This document shows positions 48,501 to 56,337 of a stretch of DNA of 64,000 nucleotides, piece after piece. A program made the position numbers and the translations under genes. Below the pieces are notes generated by a model. The model was given only the letters and a program-made list of their open reading frames with translations, did not search any database and had not been told where the DNA came from. Position 1 is the first letter of the stretch. Each line of letters starts with the position of its first letter. Location: positions 1 to 64,000 of the forward strand of contig JAHCBA010000013.1 of the NCBI GenBank assembly GCA_019634625.1, written 5' to 3'. The stretch is from Verrucomicrobiia bacterium (lineage in GTDB: Bacteria > Verrucomicrobiota > Verrucomicrobiia > Limisphaerales > CAIMTB01).

Positions 48501-49915
48501 CGGATGCGGCGGGCGACATCGATGGTGACGGGCTGGGTGAGGTCACCGACGAGGACCTGATAGAGCAGGACGCCGAGGGCATAGATGTCGGAGGCGGGGG
48601 AAGGGGGGGTGCCGCGAAACAGTTCGGGGGCCCAGCAGAGGGGGGCGCCGGTGGCGGTGGCGGTGGCGGTGGGATCGGGGGAGAGTTCGGCGGCGAATTC
48701 GGCGGCGAGTTCGGCGGCGAGTTCGGCGGCGACGAGGGCGCCGGTGCCGAAGTCGGTGATCTTGACGGCGGGTGGGGCGGCGGGGTCGGGGGGGTATTCG
48801 ACCATGACCACCTGGGGTTTGAGGTTGCCATGGACGACACCGGCGCGGTGGGCGGAATCGAGGGCCTCGGCGGCCTGGGCCATGATTTCGAGGGGATCCT
48901 CGGGGGTGCGCCAGGGGGTGGGTTGGGGGCCGTGATAATGTTCCCAGAGGGATTGGCCGCGGGCGTATTCGGTTTCGAGGTGGTGGGGGGCGTGATCGAA
49001 CTGGAAGCTGAGGAGGCGGGCGATGCCGGGATGCTGGCAATGGGGGGTACGGAGACGTTCGAAGAGGGGGGTGGCCTCGCGGAGGAGGCGGACGCGGGCG
49101 GGGCGGAAGCAGAAGCGGAGGGCACGGGTGGCCTGGCGTGAGGCGTCGGTGGCGAGCCAGACTTCGCCGAAGTGGGAACTGCCGAGGAATCGCTCGACCC
49201 GCCACGGGGTGCCGGGCACTTCCTCACGAACGGCAGGGCGCCAGCCGAGCAGGATATCGTCGTCGGCGCGATCCTCGGGGGAGCGGCCCGGGGATTGGAG
49301 GGGAGCGCCTTCCTCTTCGCCGACTTCGAAGATGGGGACGGGGGCTTCGAGGCCCTTGAGGCGGTAGTGGCCGTGGCTGAGCCAGCTCAGGGGGGCGAAC
49401 TCGTCCAGTTCGCCCTCGTCCGGGGCGGACCGGGCGAGGTCAAAGGCGGCTTCGGAGAGGAGGATCTGGTCGGGACCGGCGAGGTCCATGACGCTGAAGG
49501 CGAGGCTGACGCCGAAGCCGGTGAGGTCTTTGGCGCCGTCGGGGCGGCGGGATTCCTCGACTTCATCGTAGTGGATGCCGATGCGGTCGCAGATGCGGAG
49601 GTGGGAGGGTTGACCGGCGAGCCAGGCACGGAGTTCGTGCTGGAGTCGAAGGGCGAAGCGGAGGGCCTGGCGGGGATGGGGAAAGGCGAGGAAGACGGAA
49701 TCGCCGCCGGTATTGATGATCTCGCCGCCGCCGACGCGCTGGAGGACGCGGGAGGCGAGCTGGTGATGATCGAGGATGCGCCGGTTGCCTTCCAGATCTC
49801 CGAGGGCGGAGAGGAGGCGGGTGGATCCGACGATGTCGGTGAAGACCAGGGCCTCCCGTCGTCGCACGGGGGTGCGCGCCGCGTCCGCTTGGTCGGTCAA
49901 GGCGGTCGTGTCCAT
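45539..49915 (-). CDS. Class III cyclase domain - pseudokinase - TM - WD40 - TPR protein
   Basis: A 1458-residue five-part protein. Residues 22-195: class III nucleotide cyclase domain, both metal aspartates kept (D27 in VFTDIVGST, D72 in NTGGDSVFLAF). The usual VNxAAR site reads VSLAFS, so the transition-state Asn and Arg are Ser137 and Ser141. Residues 239-505: Ser/Thr kinase fold with glycine loop GSSHFGEV, intact DFG (388-390), but HGNLKPQV replaces HRDLKPxN (catalytic Asp to Asn364) and Arg267 stands for the ATP lysine. One helix (TAAVAAIIVGLMGWLAWSA, 527-545) is followed by about 750 residues of WD40 blades (GTEDGAVQVWRIDDG, ATSADGSARVWETHSG). C-terminal TPRs (HDLALRHLDLALRALPDHW) close the protein. 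Start 49915 avoids overlap with divergent recG. Confidence 0.88.
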   Translation of the reverse strand: MDTTALTDQADAARTPVRRREALVFTDIVGSTRLLSALGDLEGNRRILDHHQLASRVLQRVGGGEIINTGGDSVFLAFPHPRQALRFALRLQHELRAWLAGQPSHLRICDRIGIHYDEVEESRRPDGAKDLTGFGVSLAFSVMDLAGPDQILLSEAAFDLARSAPDEGELDEFAPLSWLSHGHYRLKGLEAPVPIFEVGEEEGAPLQSPGRSPEDRADDDILLGWRPAVREEVPGTPWRVERFLGSSHFGEVWLATDASRQATRALRFCFRPARVRLLREATPLFERLRTPHCQHPGIARLLSFQFDHAPHHLETEYARGQSLWEHYHGPQPTPWRTPEDPLEIMAQAAEALDSAHRAGVVHGNLKPQVVMVEYPPDPAAPPAVKITDFGTGALVAAELAAELAAEFAAELSPDPTATATATGAPLCWAPELFRGTPPSPASDIYALGVLLYQVLVGDLTQPVTIDVARRIRDPLLLDDLLACLATDPHARLRSAGDLAVRLRRLPERRRELARRERRAYWQGVARTAAVAAIIVGLMGWLAWSAMEKQSLATSAQRVAEETAVRLQVANGVRLMENGDLAGSLEQFILALRQESGGPAREQVHRRRIAAVLRSMPRQTQEWRMGEQALLLAIDPSGEWIAGGTEDGAVQVWRIDDGLAAGPTRRLDPPLNTIGFTPDGREFFAHPYGKPLHVWPWNNEGGLPDSNLASPDALAVAASPDGRWYATAGRDAPIHLIQRLDPHAQPVLLPSHPPIQHLAFSRSSRFLAAAIDSTPDHPALLQVWDVPNARLLAQAPPPQSPVRFLEFDPRDALLLVASLREVHLLALPSLEPIGPPRRHDDVVMWAGFAQHGSLFISTSAGRDSRVQVGDTHGAAGLPVVLPHPHSVTGGDLSPDGRYVLTGCFDRHLRLWDPARVALIAEPVRHPAWRNHNHFQIRFLPDGRRAVTVVDDAVRVFDFASHAGPIPPLELEEPLSTWAVSTDGLRLAGAGPSGLAAIWDAVTGARISPRLHHPGPVRQLLFDASGSRLVAIEAPSENASLPHRRIWITDLSRSDPRPRLLGELPRPVRALLASQRDLHVLGEEGDWWIWRLDDPGHQPIRRHLHTPVHGAELSPNHSLLATFWNEGDLRSEVSLWHIDSGLSSTPILEPGHRVRRIAFHSDGTRLLTACTDALLEPRPTVAWDVTTGRRLEPHLWHEDGVLAVACHPSEAYVVTGGEDCLVRLWDPDNPPLRRAEQRMGYQVLDVTFDDSGHLFAATSADGSARVWETHSGQPITPILRHPAIVWRAWFVAGGRRLLTHCNDGKAYLWDLTPVEAAVPDLLQLAHALQGDTDTSPTSPAGPRTDRTHRWSPILEVSPGAVASWHRREAESCARIGRHDLALRHLDLALRALPDHWALHWHRALLLQQLDLPSEASLALAEVLRLDPDCLAAHQRRDQLLSAARPPGDPGSSGSASQLSR

Positions 49916-50019
49916 CGGCAATGCAAGAGGTTGCGGTGTATGGACGAGGATGGGAAGCACGGAGCCCGGCGGCAGAATCGGCTTGGAGGGTGGGCGGTGG
50001 ATTTTCGAGAGTGAGGCGG

Positions 50020-52056
50020 ATGGACGAGGGGACGACCGCCGAACGGCCTTGGGATGCACCGGTCCGGGTATTGGACGGGGTGGGTGCGGAGCGGGCGGTG
50101 CGACTGGAGCGATTGGGGATCCGGACGGTGGGGGATCTGCTGTTGCATGCGCCGCGGCGGTACGAGGACCGACGCCGTTGGCGGGCCATCGGGGAGGTTC
50201 GGGAGAAGGGGGTGGCGACGGTATGCGGGAGGGTGATCGGGTGCGGGGTGAAGTATTTCCGGCGGCGGACCCGGTCGGTGTATGAGGTCATTCTGGAGGG
50301 GGACGGGGCGCGGTTGCATTGTCGATGGTGGAACATGCCGTATCTCGAGGGGCAGCATGCGGTGGGGGAGGTCTGGCTGGTGCACGGGCGGGTGGTGGAT
50401 TTGAAGCCACGGACGATCGACCATCCGGAGATGGAGCGGATGGACGAGGGGGAGGAGGGTGGGGATGGGGGTGGGGATGGGGGTGGGGGATCGTGGCACA
50501 TGGGTCGGATTGTGCCGATCTATCCACTGACCGAGGGGCTCACCCAGCGTTGGATGCGGGGGCGGGTTGGAGGGGCGTTGGAACGGTGGGCGGGAACGGT
50601 GGGGGAACCGCATCCGGGGCTGGAGCCTGAGGGAATGCCATCGCGGTCGGAGGCGTTGTGGGCGCTGCATTTCCCGGGGGAGATGGACGATGCGGAGCGG
50701 GCGCGGCGACGGCTGGCTTACGACGAGTGGGTGGCCTTGCAGGTATCGATCCAGACGCGGCGGCGCCGGCTGTTTGCGCGGGTCAGGGGTCTGGCCTGCG
50801 GGGGGGACAACCGTTGGATCCGGCCGTTTCTGGGACGGCTGGGGTTTGAACTGACGGCGGGGCAGAAGGACGTGCTGCGGGTGATCCGTGGGGAACTGGG
50901 TGGGCCGCGGCCGATGCGGCGACTGCTGCAGGGGGATGTGGGATCGGGGAAGACGGTGGTGGCGGCGCTGGCGGCGCTGATGACGATCGAGAGCGGGTAC
51001 AGTGCGGTATTGATGGCGCCGACGGAGATCCTGGTGCGGCAGCATGCCATGCGGTTTCGGGAGTGGTTTGAGCCGCTGGGGATCCGGGTGGGGGTGTGGA
51101 CCGGGGGGGAGAAGGTGCCGTTGGAAGGGAAGGGTCCGGGGCTGGTGGTGGGGACGCACGCGCTGGCGCAGTCGGGATTTGCGCCGGAGGGCCTGGGGCT
51201 GGCGATCATCGACGAGCAGCACCGGTTCGGGGTGGGGCAGCGGGAGGCGCTGCTGCGGAAGGGGGTGTATCCGCACCTGCTGGTGATGACGGCGACGCCG
51301 ATACCGAGGACCCTGGCGCTGACCCTGTACGGGGATCTGGATGTTTCGCGGATCGAGGGGATGCCGCCGGGACGGGGGCGGGTACGGACGTTTGTGAGGA
51401 CGCGGGACCGGTTGGAGGCGGTGTGGGGATTCGTGCGGGAACAGGTGGCGGCGGGCCGGCAGGCGTACGTGGTGCTGCCGCGGGTGGAGGAGGATGAGGC
51501 GGGGGAGGTCAAGGCCGTGTTGAAGGAGCGGGATGCGGTGGTCCGGGCCATGGCGCCGCACCGGGTGGAAGTGCTGCATGGGCGGATGGCGTCGGAGGAG
51601 AAGGACCGGGTGATGACGGGGTTTCGGGAGGGCCGGGTCGGGGTATTGCTGACGACCGTGGTGATCGAGGTGGGGGTGGACGTGGCGAACGCGACCGTGA
51701 TGGTGATCGAGAACGCCGAACGTTTTGGGTTGTCCCAGTTGCACCAGTTGCGAGGGCGGATCGGGCGCGGGGAGCACGGGGGGTTCTGCATCCTGATGGC
51801 GGGCAAGGACACGGAGGAGGCGCGGGAACGGTTGAAGGTGCTGGAGGGGAATAAGGACGGGTGGGCGATCGCGGAGGCGGATCTGCGGTGGCGCGGGCCT
51901 GGGGAACTGCTGGGCCGGGCGCAGAGCGGGATGCCGGCGTGGCGGTTTGCGGATCTGGCGCGGGACGGGGACCTGATCGAGGCGGCGCGGGGCCGGGTGG
52001 CGTCGGCCCTGGCGGCGGGGGAAAGCGTTGCTGAAACGTCAGTGGTTCGCGCTTGA
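50020..52056 (+). CDS. recG: ATP-dependent DNA helicase RecG
   Basis: A 678-residue branch-migration helicase that reverses stalled forks. The N-terminal wedge/OB region begins VRVLDGVGAERAVRLERLGI and LLLHAPRRYEDRRRWRAIGE, followed by Walker A LLQGDVGSGKTVVAALAAL (about 303-321), DEQH box IIDEQHRFGVGQREALLRKG, VMTATPIPRTLALTLYGDLD, and the C-terminal LRGRIGRGEHGGFCIL and GEL-type LRWRGPGELLGRAQSG. A glycine/aspartate-rich insert of about 20 residues interrupts the OB domain (GEEGGDGGGDGGGGS), encoded by a GGGGATGG repeat at about 50460. Start 50020 is chosen for the family N-terminus; earlier codons would overlap the leader of the divergent gene. Confidence 0.95.
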   Translation: MDEGTTAERPWDAPVRVLDGVGAERAVRLERLGIRTVGDLLLHAPRRYEDRRRWRAIGEVREKGVATVCGRVIGCGVKYFRRRTRSVYEVILEGDGARLHCRWWNMPYLEGQHAVGEVWLVHGRVVDLKPRTIDHPEMERMDEGEEGGDGGGDGGGGSWHMGRIVPIYPLTEGLTQRWMRGRVGGALERWAGTVGEPHPGLEPEGMPSRSEALWALHFPGEMDDAERARRRLAYDEWVALQVSIQTRRRRLFARVRGLACGGDNRWIRPFLGRLGFELTAGQKDVLRVIRGELGGPRPMRRLLQGDVGSGKTVVAALAALMTIESGYSAVLMAPTEILVRQHAMRFREWFEPLGIRVGVWTGGEKVPLEGKGPGLVVGTHALAQSGFAPEGLGLAIIDEQHRFGVGQREALLRKGVYPHLLVMTATPIPRTLALTLYGDLDVSRIEGMPPGRGRVRTFVRTRDRLEAVWGFVREQVAAGRQAYVVLPRVEEDEAGEVKAVLKERDAVVRAMAPHRVEVLHGRMASEEKDRVMTGFREGRVGVLLTTVVIEVGVDVANATVMVIENAERFGLSQLHQLRGRIGRGEHGGFCILMAGKDTEEARERLKVLEGNKDGWAIAEADLRWRGPGELLGRAQSGMPAWRFADLARDGDLIEAARGRVASALAAGESVAETSVVRA

Positions 52057-52105
52057 GTTGGGGCGGGGGCGGGTTAGACAGGCGGCATTACGGACGAGCG
52101 ATCGA

Positions 52106-52918
52106 ATGAACTTGGAAGCGAGAGTTGGGGACGGGCCGGTTCCGGTGGCGGATCGCCCGGTGGAGGAGCGGGGTCGCAGCTACCGGTTGCGTCGGGCGGC
52201 CTCTTCGGAGGATGTGCGACGGGCCCAGCGACTCCGGTTCGAGGTGTTCAACCTTGAGTTGAGGGAGGGGTTGGCGGAGTCGCACCAGACCGGGCTGGAC
52301 GCGGATGCGTTCGATGAGGTCTGCGATCATCTGATGGTGGAGGAGATGGGGAGCGGGACGGTGGTGGGGACGTACCGGGTGCAGACGGGGAAGAACGCGA
52401 AGGACTGCCGTGGGTACTACAGCGAGCAGGAGTTCGATTTCGGTCCGTTCGAGGGGTTTCGAGGGGAGATTGTCGAGCTGGGTCGGGCCTGTGTGGATGC
52501 GGCGCACCGGACGCTTTCGGTGCTGAGCCTGCTGTGGCGGGGCATTGCGGACTATGCCTACGAGCACGGGGCGCGGTACCTGGTGGGGTGCAGTTCGCTG
52601 ACCTCGCAGGATCCGCGGGAGGGGGCGGCGATGTACCGGCAGTTGGCAAGCCGCCATCTGGCGCCGCCGGAGTGGCGGACGGTTCCGCTTCCGGCGGTGG
52701 CGTGCGGGCTGGAGGAGGCGGCAACGTCGGGGCTGAAGGTGCCGAAACTGCTGGCGGCGTACCTGACGATCGGGGCACGGATCTGCGGGCCGCCGGCGAT
52801 CGACCGTGAGTTCAAGACCATCGATTTCCTGACTTTTCTGGACTTGCGGGCGCTGCCGCCGCAGGTGGCGCAGAAGTTTCTCGGGGGCGAGCGAACGGAA
52901 CGCGGGAGACGGGAATGA
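52106..52918 (+). CDS. OlsB-like N-acyltransferase (GNAT)
   Basis: A 270-residue GNAT-fold protein related to the L-ornithine N-alpha-acyltransferase OlsB and hemolysin-like proteins: YRLRRAASSEDVRRAQRLRF, EVFNLELREGLAESHQTGLD, GTVVGTYRVQTGKNAK, and the diagnostic VELGRACVDAAHRTLSVLSL. Such enzymes move an acyl group from acyl-ACP onto an amino acid, the first step in making ornithine or other amino-acid lipids. No OlsA-type partner is adjacent. It is 49 nt after recG; ATGs at 52106 (preferred) and 52028 (overlapping recG) are possible. Acyl and amino-acid specificity cannot be read. Confidence 0.85.
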   Translation: MNLEARVGDGPVPVADRPVEERGRSYRLRRAASSEDVRRAQRLRFEVFNLELREGLAESHQTGLDADAFDEVCDHLMVEEMGSGTVVGTYRVQTGKNAKDCRGYYSEQEFDFGPFEGFRGEIVELGRACVDAAHRTLSVLSLLWRGIADYAYEHGARYLVGCSSLTSQDPREGAAMYRQLASRHLAPPEWRTVPLPAVACGLEEAATSGLKVPKLLAAYLTIGARICGPPAIDREFKTIDFLTFLDLRALPPQVAQKFLGGERTERGRRE

Positions 52919-52981
52919 GACCGGTCCGGCGCGGGCGGGGGATGGGGGTGGAGGGGGAAGGTGGGGAGGCAGGGATCAGGA

Positions 52982-53521
52982 TCAGGGTTTGGGCTCGAAG
53001 GCGAGGGAGGCGGAATTGATGCAATAACGGAGGCCGGTGGGGGGCGGGCCATCCTCGAAGACATGGCCGAGGTGGCCCTCGCAGCGGGCGCAGTGGACTT
53101 CGGTTCGGGTCATGAAGAAGCGGCGGTCCACGCGTTCGCCGACATGGGCGGGCTGGATGGGCTGCGAGAAGCTGGGCCAGCCGGTGCCCGAATCGTACTT
53201 GGTGTCGGAGGCGAACAATTCGAGTCCGCAGCCGGCACAGCGGAAGGTGCCGGGGCGGTGTTCGTTCCAGAGGGCCCCGGTGAAGGCGCGTTCGGTCCCT
53301 TCCTTTCGCAGGACGTGGAATTGTTCGGGGGAGAGGCGCTGACGCCATTCCTCTTCGGTGAGGGCGATTTTGTCGGTCATGTTCCAGGTGGGGACAGCGG
53401 GGGGTGGTTCGGGCGGGGTGGGATTGGGCGCGGAGCGGTCGGCATCGGGGGCGGTTTGGGGGCTGCAACCGGTGGCCAGCAGGGCGAAGGCGAAGGCGAG
53501 GGCGAGCGGGGTTGGGTTCAT
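52982..53521 (-). CDS. msrB: Lipoprotein peptide-methionine (R)-S-oxide reductase
   Basis: A 179-residue MsrB. A lipoprotein signal ([11 protein letters not shown], Cys19) and a 30-residue proline-rich linker precede the catalytic domain: zinc cysteines C95/C98 ([11 protein letters not shown]) and C144/C147 ([11 protein letters not shown]), [10 protein letters not shown] for substrate binding, and catalytic Cys167 in RYCINSASL. It repairs oxidised methionine in periplasmic or surface proteins, unlike cytosolic MsrB forms. No second recycling cysteine is obvious, so an external reductant would be required. The gene converges on the acyltransferase and starts 22 nt after the PaaK-like gene's stop. 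Confidence 0.94.
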   Translation of the reverse strand: MNPTPLALAFAFALLATGCSPQTAPDADRSAPNPTPPEPPPAVPTWNMTDKIALTEEEWRQRLSPEQFHVLRKEGTERAFTGALWNEHRPGTFRCAGCGLELFASDTKYDSGTGWPSFSQPIQPAHVGERVDRRFFMTRTEVHCARCEGHLGHVFEDGPPPTGLRYCINSASLAFEPKP

Positions 53522-53543
53522 GGGGTCATGAGGTTCGGCATCG

Positions 53544-54869
53544 TCATCCGCCCCGGGGGGCTGAGGCGGGTTCGGCGGTACGGATCCAGCGGCGGGCCTT
53601 CATTTCGAAGCGGGGCAGGGTGCCGGGTTCGAGGATGCGGACGGGGACCCGAAGGGCGAGGCGGGATTGGAAGGCGTGTTCGAGGCGGCGGGCGAGGTCG
53701 GCGGGGGCCGTGGCGGAGGAGGAAGCGGGAACGGGTTCGATTTCGATACGGAGTTCGCGGAGGGCGCCCTCGGCGTGGACTTCGGCGCGGTATTCGGCGA
53801 TTCCACCGACATCGCGGATGACCTCCTCCACGGCGCTGGGGAAGACGTTGACGCCGCGGATGACGACCATGTCGTCGGCGCGACCGAGGATGCCGCCGTC
53901 GAGGGCGAGATCGACGGAGCCGCAGGGGCAGGGGGAGGCGATGGGGCGGGCGCGGACGAGGTCGCCGGTGCGGTAGCGGATGAGGGGGGAACCGACGCGG
54001 CCGAGGGTGGTGAGGACGAGTTCGCCGATGGCGTGATCCGGGGAGGGCTGGGTGGTGCGGGGATCCACGATTTCGGCGAGGTAGCCCTCCTCGATGACGT
54101 GGAGCACGCCGGGTTGGGCGGGGCAGGGGTAGCTGACGGGGCCGACCTCGGTCATGCCGTGGTGATCGAAGACGCGGGCGCCGGGCCAGGCGGATTCGAT
54201 GGCGTTGCGGGTGGCGGGGATGCTTCCGCCGGGTTCCCCGGCGACGAGGATGCGGCGGACGGGACTGGCGGCGAGGTCAAGGTGTTCGGCGTGGGCGGTG
54301 GCGCCGAGGTGAAGGGCGTAGGTGGGGGTGCAGCAGAGGACGGTGGCCTGCTGATCGAGGATGGAGCGGAGACGGGCGACGGTGGTGAGGCCGCCACCCG
54401 GGAGGCAGAGGCAGCCGAGCTGGAGGGCGGCCTCGAAGGCGGTCCAGAAGCCGAGGAACGGTCCGAAGGAGAAGGCGAAGAAGACGCGGTCGGAGCGGGT
54501 GACACCGGCGGCGAGGTACACGCGGCGCCAGTTGTCGAGCATCCACTGCCAGCTTTGGGGGGTATCGAGCCAGCGGAGGGGGTGCCCGGTGCTGCCGCTG
54601 GTGCCGTGGCAGCGGGTGTAGTGGTCGATGGGGAAGGTGAGGTTGGAGCCGTAGGGGGGATGAGCGGCCTGATCGATGACGAGGTCCTGCTTTCGGGTGA
54701 AGGGGAAGCGGGTCTTGAACTCGGCGATCGATCCGACTTCGGGACGGATGCCGCAGGCCTGCCAGCGGTCGCGGTAGAAGGGGTTGTCGCGGCCCACGCG
54801 CTCGAGGAGGGAGGCGAGGAGGGGCCACTGGCGTTGTTCGAGACTGGAGCGGGACGTCGCGGGCGCCAC
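53544..54869 (-). CDS. Phenylacetate-CoA ligase-like (ANL family) enzyme
   Basis: A 441-residue adenylate-forming enzyme of the PaaK type. The AMP-binding P-loop is [35 protein letters not shown] and [15 protein letters not shown] are the later core motifs; the C-terminal subdomain starts [20 protein letters not shown]. PaaK ligases activate aryl acids with ATP and coenzyme A, but related proteins adenylate other carboxylates, including in polysaccharide or siderophore pathways. No paa catabolic genes lie nearby. It is 15 nt after a DMT-like membrane protein and just before lipoprotein msrB, so an operon is possible; substrate unassigned. Confidence 0.88.
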   Translation of the reverse strand: MAPATSRSSLEQRQWPLLASLLERVGRDNPFYRDRWQACGIRPEVGSIAEFKTRFPFTRKQDLVIDQAAHPPYGSNLTFPIDHYTRCHGTSGSTGHPLRWLDTPQSWQWMLDNWRRVYLAAGVTRSDRVFFAFSFGPFLGFWTAFEAALQLGCLCLPGGGLTTVARLRSILDQQATVLCCTPTYALHLGATAHAEHLDLAASPVRRILVAGEPGGSIPATRNAIESAWPGARVFDHHGMTEVGPVSYPCPAQPGVLHVIEEGYLAEIVDPRTTQPSPDHAIGELVLTTLGRVGSPLIRYRTGDLVRARPIASPCPCGSVDLALDGGILGRADDMVVIRGVNVFPSAVEEVIRDVGGIAEYRAEVHAEGALRELRIEIEPVPASSSATAPADLARRLEHAFQSRLALRVPVRILEPGTLPRFEMKARRWIRTAEPASAPRGG

Positions 54870-54884
54870 GGGACGGGGTGGGGG

Positions 54885-55445
54885 TTATGACCGTGGCCCG
54901 GCGGGTTGGGCGGGGCCTGGGTGGTGGGCGGCGACGCCGGGTTTGGCGGGGGCCGGCGGCGGTTTGAAGTAGGTGACGAGGCAACCGCCGATGGCGGCGA
55001 GGGCGATGCCCAGGTAGAACTGCGGTTTGACGGCGCCCCAACCGCCGGCGGGGGGATGGAGACTGAGGGCGACCAGGGCGTTCACGACGGGGGCGCCGGC
55101 GAAGATGATGGACATGACGACGGGCGGCGTGCCTTTGGCTCCGAAGGCAAGGAGGACACCGAAGGCCCCGATGGCGCCGACGATGCCGGCGAGGAGGGAC
55201 CACCAGGCGCCCTTGGCGGGGAAGACCCAGGAGGCGCCCTTGAACCAGAGGAGGGCGGCGGGGGCGAGGACGGCCGTCAGGAAGTAGGCGAGGCCGACGA
55301 AGAGGAAGGCCTTGTAGCGGCCGTTCACCGGGTCGCCCATGCCGATCTGGCCCGTATGGAGAAAGATGCCGTACACGCCCCAGGTGACGACGGTGAGCAG
55401 CGCGAAGAGCAGCCAGGTGAGGCCCGGAGTGGAATGGTCCGCCAT
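54885..55445 (-). CDS. EamA/DMT-like membrane protein
   Basis: A 186-residue protein with five or six hydrophobic helices: LTWLLFALLTVVTWGVYGIF, GRYKAFLFVGLAYFLTAVLA, WWSLLAGIVGAIGAFGVLLA, VVMSIIFAGAPVVNALVALS and YLGIALAAIGGCLVTYF. The PVVMSIIFAGAPVVNALVAL segment resembles the second half of EamA/DMT transporters, but a full family member has ten helices, so it may work as a dimer or be a different family. A proline/alanine tail (PPPAPAKPGVAAHHPGPAQP) ends the protein. ATG 55445 chosen; a GTG at 55457 adds four residues. The gene 15 nt downstream is the PaaK-like ligase. Confidence 0.75.
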   Translation of the reverse strand: MADHSTPGLTWLLFALLTVVTWGVYGIFLHTGQIGMGDPVNGRYKAFLFVGLAYFLTAVLAPAALLWFKGASWVFPAKGAWWSLLAGIVGAIGAFGVLLAFGAKGTPPVVMSIIFAGAPVVNALVALSLHPPAGGWGAVKPQFYLGIALAAIGGCLVTYFKPPPAPAKPGVAAHHPGPAQPAGPRS

Positions 55446-55563
55446 ACGGCCGGGCACCGTAGCGGGAGTCGGGACGGGTCACACGCCAAAAGCCGGGGTC
55501 CGGGGCCAAGGCAGTGCATCCCGAAGTTCTGGGTAGAGGTGCGAACTCCGCCAAGCGGCGCTT

Positions 55564-55590
55564 CGGAGGGCCGAGTTCCACGAGGCCGCA
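55564..55590. repeat. Family D repeat, inverted copy
   Basis: CGGAGGGCCGAGTTCCACGA followed by GGCCGCA, the reverse complement of the direct copy at 55788-55815. It lies in the 478-nt gap 55446-55923, which contains repeats of three families and no gene I can support. Confidence 0.8.
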
Positions 55591-55614
55591 ACGATGTGGA
55601 GCGTTGGGTTGAGG

Positions 55615-55634
55615 ACTCGCAGAGCTCGTCGCTC
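55615..55634. repeat. Dispersed repeat family A, copy 5
   Basis: ACTCGCAGAGCTCGTCGCTC, two changes from the core at 23505. The flank to the right (CGATTCGCGGCCTCGGTACC) matches that of the 23600 copy. Confidence 0.75.
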
Positions 55635-55696
55635 CGATTCGCGGCCTCGGTACCGACAACTTGGGGATGCTCCGGGGCCAAGGCGACGCAGGAAAA

Positions 55697-55755
55697 GGTG
55701 TGCCTGTGGGCTCGAGGACGAGGACGAGTACCGCCCTTCGGGCTGAGTACGAGTC
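55697..55755. repeat. Dispersed 59-bp repeat, family B, copy 2
   Basis: Matches 22416-22474 at 54 of 59 positions in the same orientation, 33 kb apart. Contains CGCCCTTCGGGCTGAGTACG. Confidence 0.8.
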
Positions 55756-55768
55756 CCAGCGAGACTTC

Positions 55769-55910
55769 GATCTGATGCACCACACCCCTGCGGCCTCGTG
55801 GAACTCGGCCCTCCGATTTCACGCCGTTGGATCACTCTGGAGGGACGCGCTGTGCGGGTCATCCATCTGATGCACCGTTCTCCTGCGGCCTCGTGGAATC
55901 CGGCCCTCCG
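55769..55910. repeat. Family D direct duplication, 95-bp period
   Basis: ATCTGATGCACC and, about 15 bp later, CTGCGGCCTCGTGGAA...CGGCCCTCCGA occur twice (second part at 55788 and 55883). An inverted copy of the second part is at 55564. The duplicate abuts the 3' end of the response-regulator gene. Confidence 0.82.
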
Positions 55911-55923
55911 AGGCGACGTGGAT

Positions 55924-56337
55924 TCAGGAAACGGCGGCGGCGACCGGTTCGGCGGGGCAGTCCGCGGAGGGGGGGGCGATGAGGCGGCGGGTTTCGAGGA
56001 GGAGCTGGGTTGGGCTGAAGGGTTTGGTGAGGAAGAGAGCGGCGCCGTACTCCTCGGCTTCCTGGCGGGTCATGACATGGCCGCGGGCGGTGATCATGAT
56101 GACGGGGATGTCGGCGGTGACGGGATCGGCCTTAAGGCGGCGGAGGGCGGTCAGGCCATCGACTTCGGGCATGAGGACATCCATGACGATGAGGTCTGGG
56201 AGGTGACGGGTGGCCAGTTCGATGGCCTGGCGGCCGTTGCGGCCGACGAGGAGGTGGAACCCGCCGCGTTTGAGGCTGAGTTCGGCGATGCGGAGCATGT
56301 GGGGTTCGTCATCGACGATGAGGACTGTGGCAGGCAT
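55924..56337 (-). CDS. Single-domain response regulator
   Basis: A 137-residue CheY-like receiver: MPATVLIVDDEPHMLRIAEL with the acidic pair D9/D10, LPDLIVMDVLMPEVDGLTAL with phosphoacceptor Asp53, VIMITARGH, and Lys105 in ALFLTKPFSPTQLL. There is no output domain, only a 20-residue acidic tail. Its start overlaps the end of the phosphatase gene by 29 nt, so expression is coupled. It could receive phosphate through the Hpt protein of the same cluster and act by protein contact. Confidence 0.92.
   Translation of the reverse strand: MPATVLIVDDEPHMLRIAELSLKRGGFHLLVGRNGRQAIELATRHLPDLIVMDVLMPEVDGLTALRRLKADPVTADIPVIMITARGHVMTRQEAEEYGAALFLTKPFSPTQLLLETRRLIAPPSADCPAEPVAAAVS

Noticed and set aside
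45944-49141. A 1065-codon open frame on the plus strand opposite the cyclase-pseudokinase gene
   Set aside because: It is the antisense shadow of a GC-rich gene: glycine/glutamate-rich, no recognisable domain, and the minus-strand protein has five clear domains.
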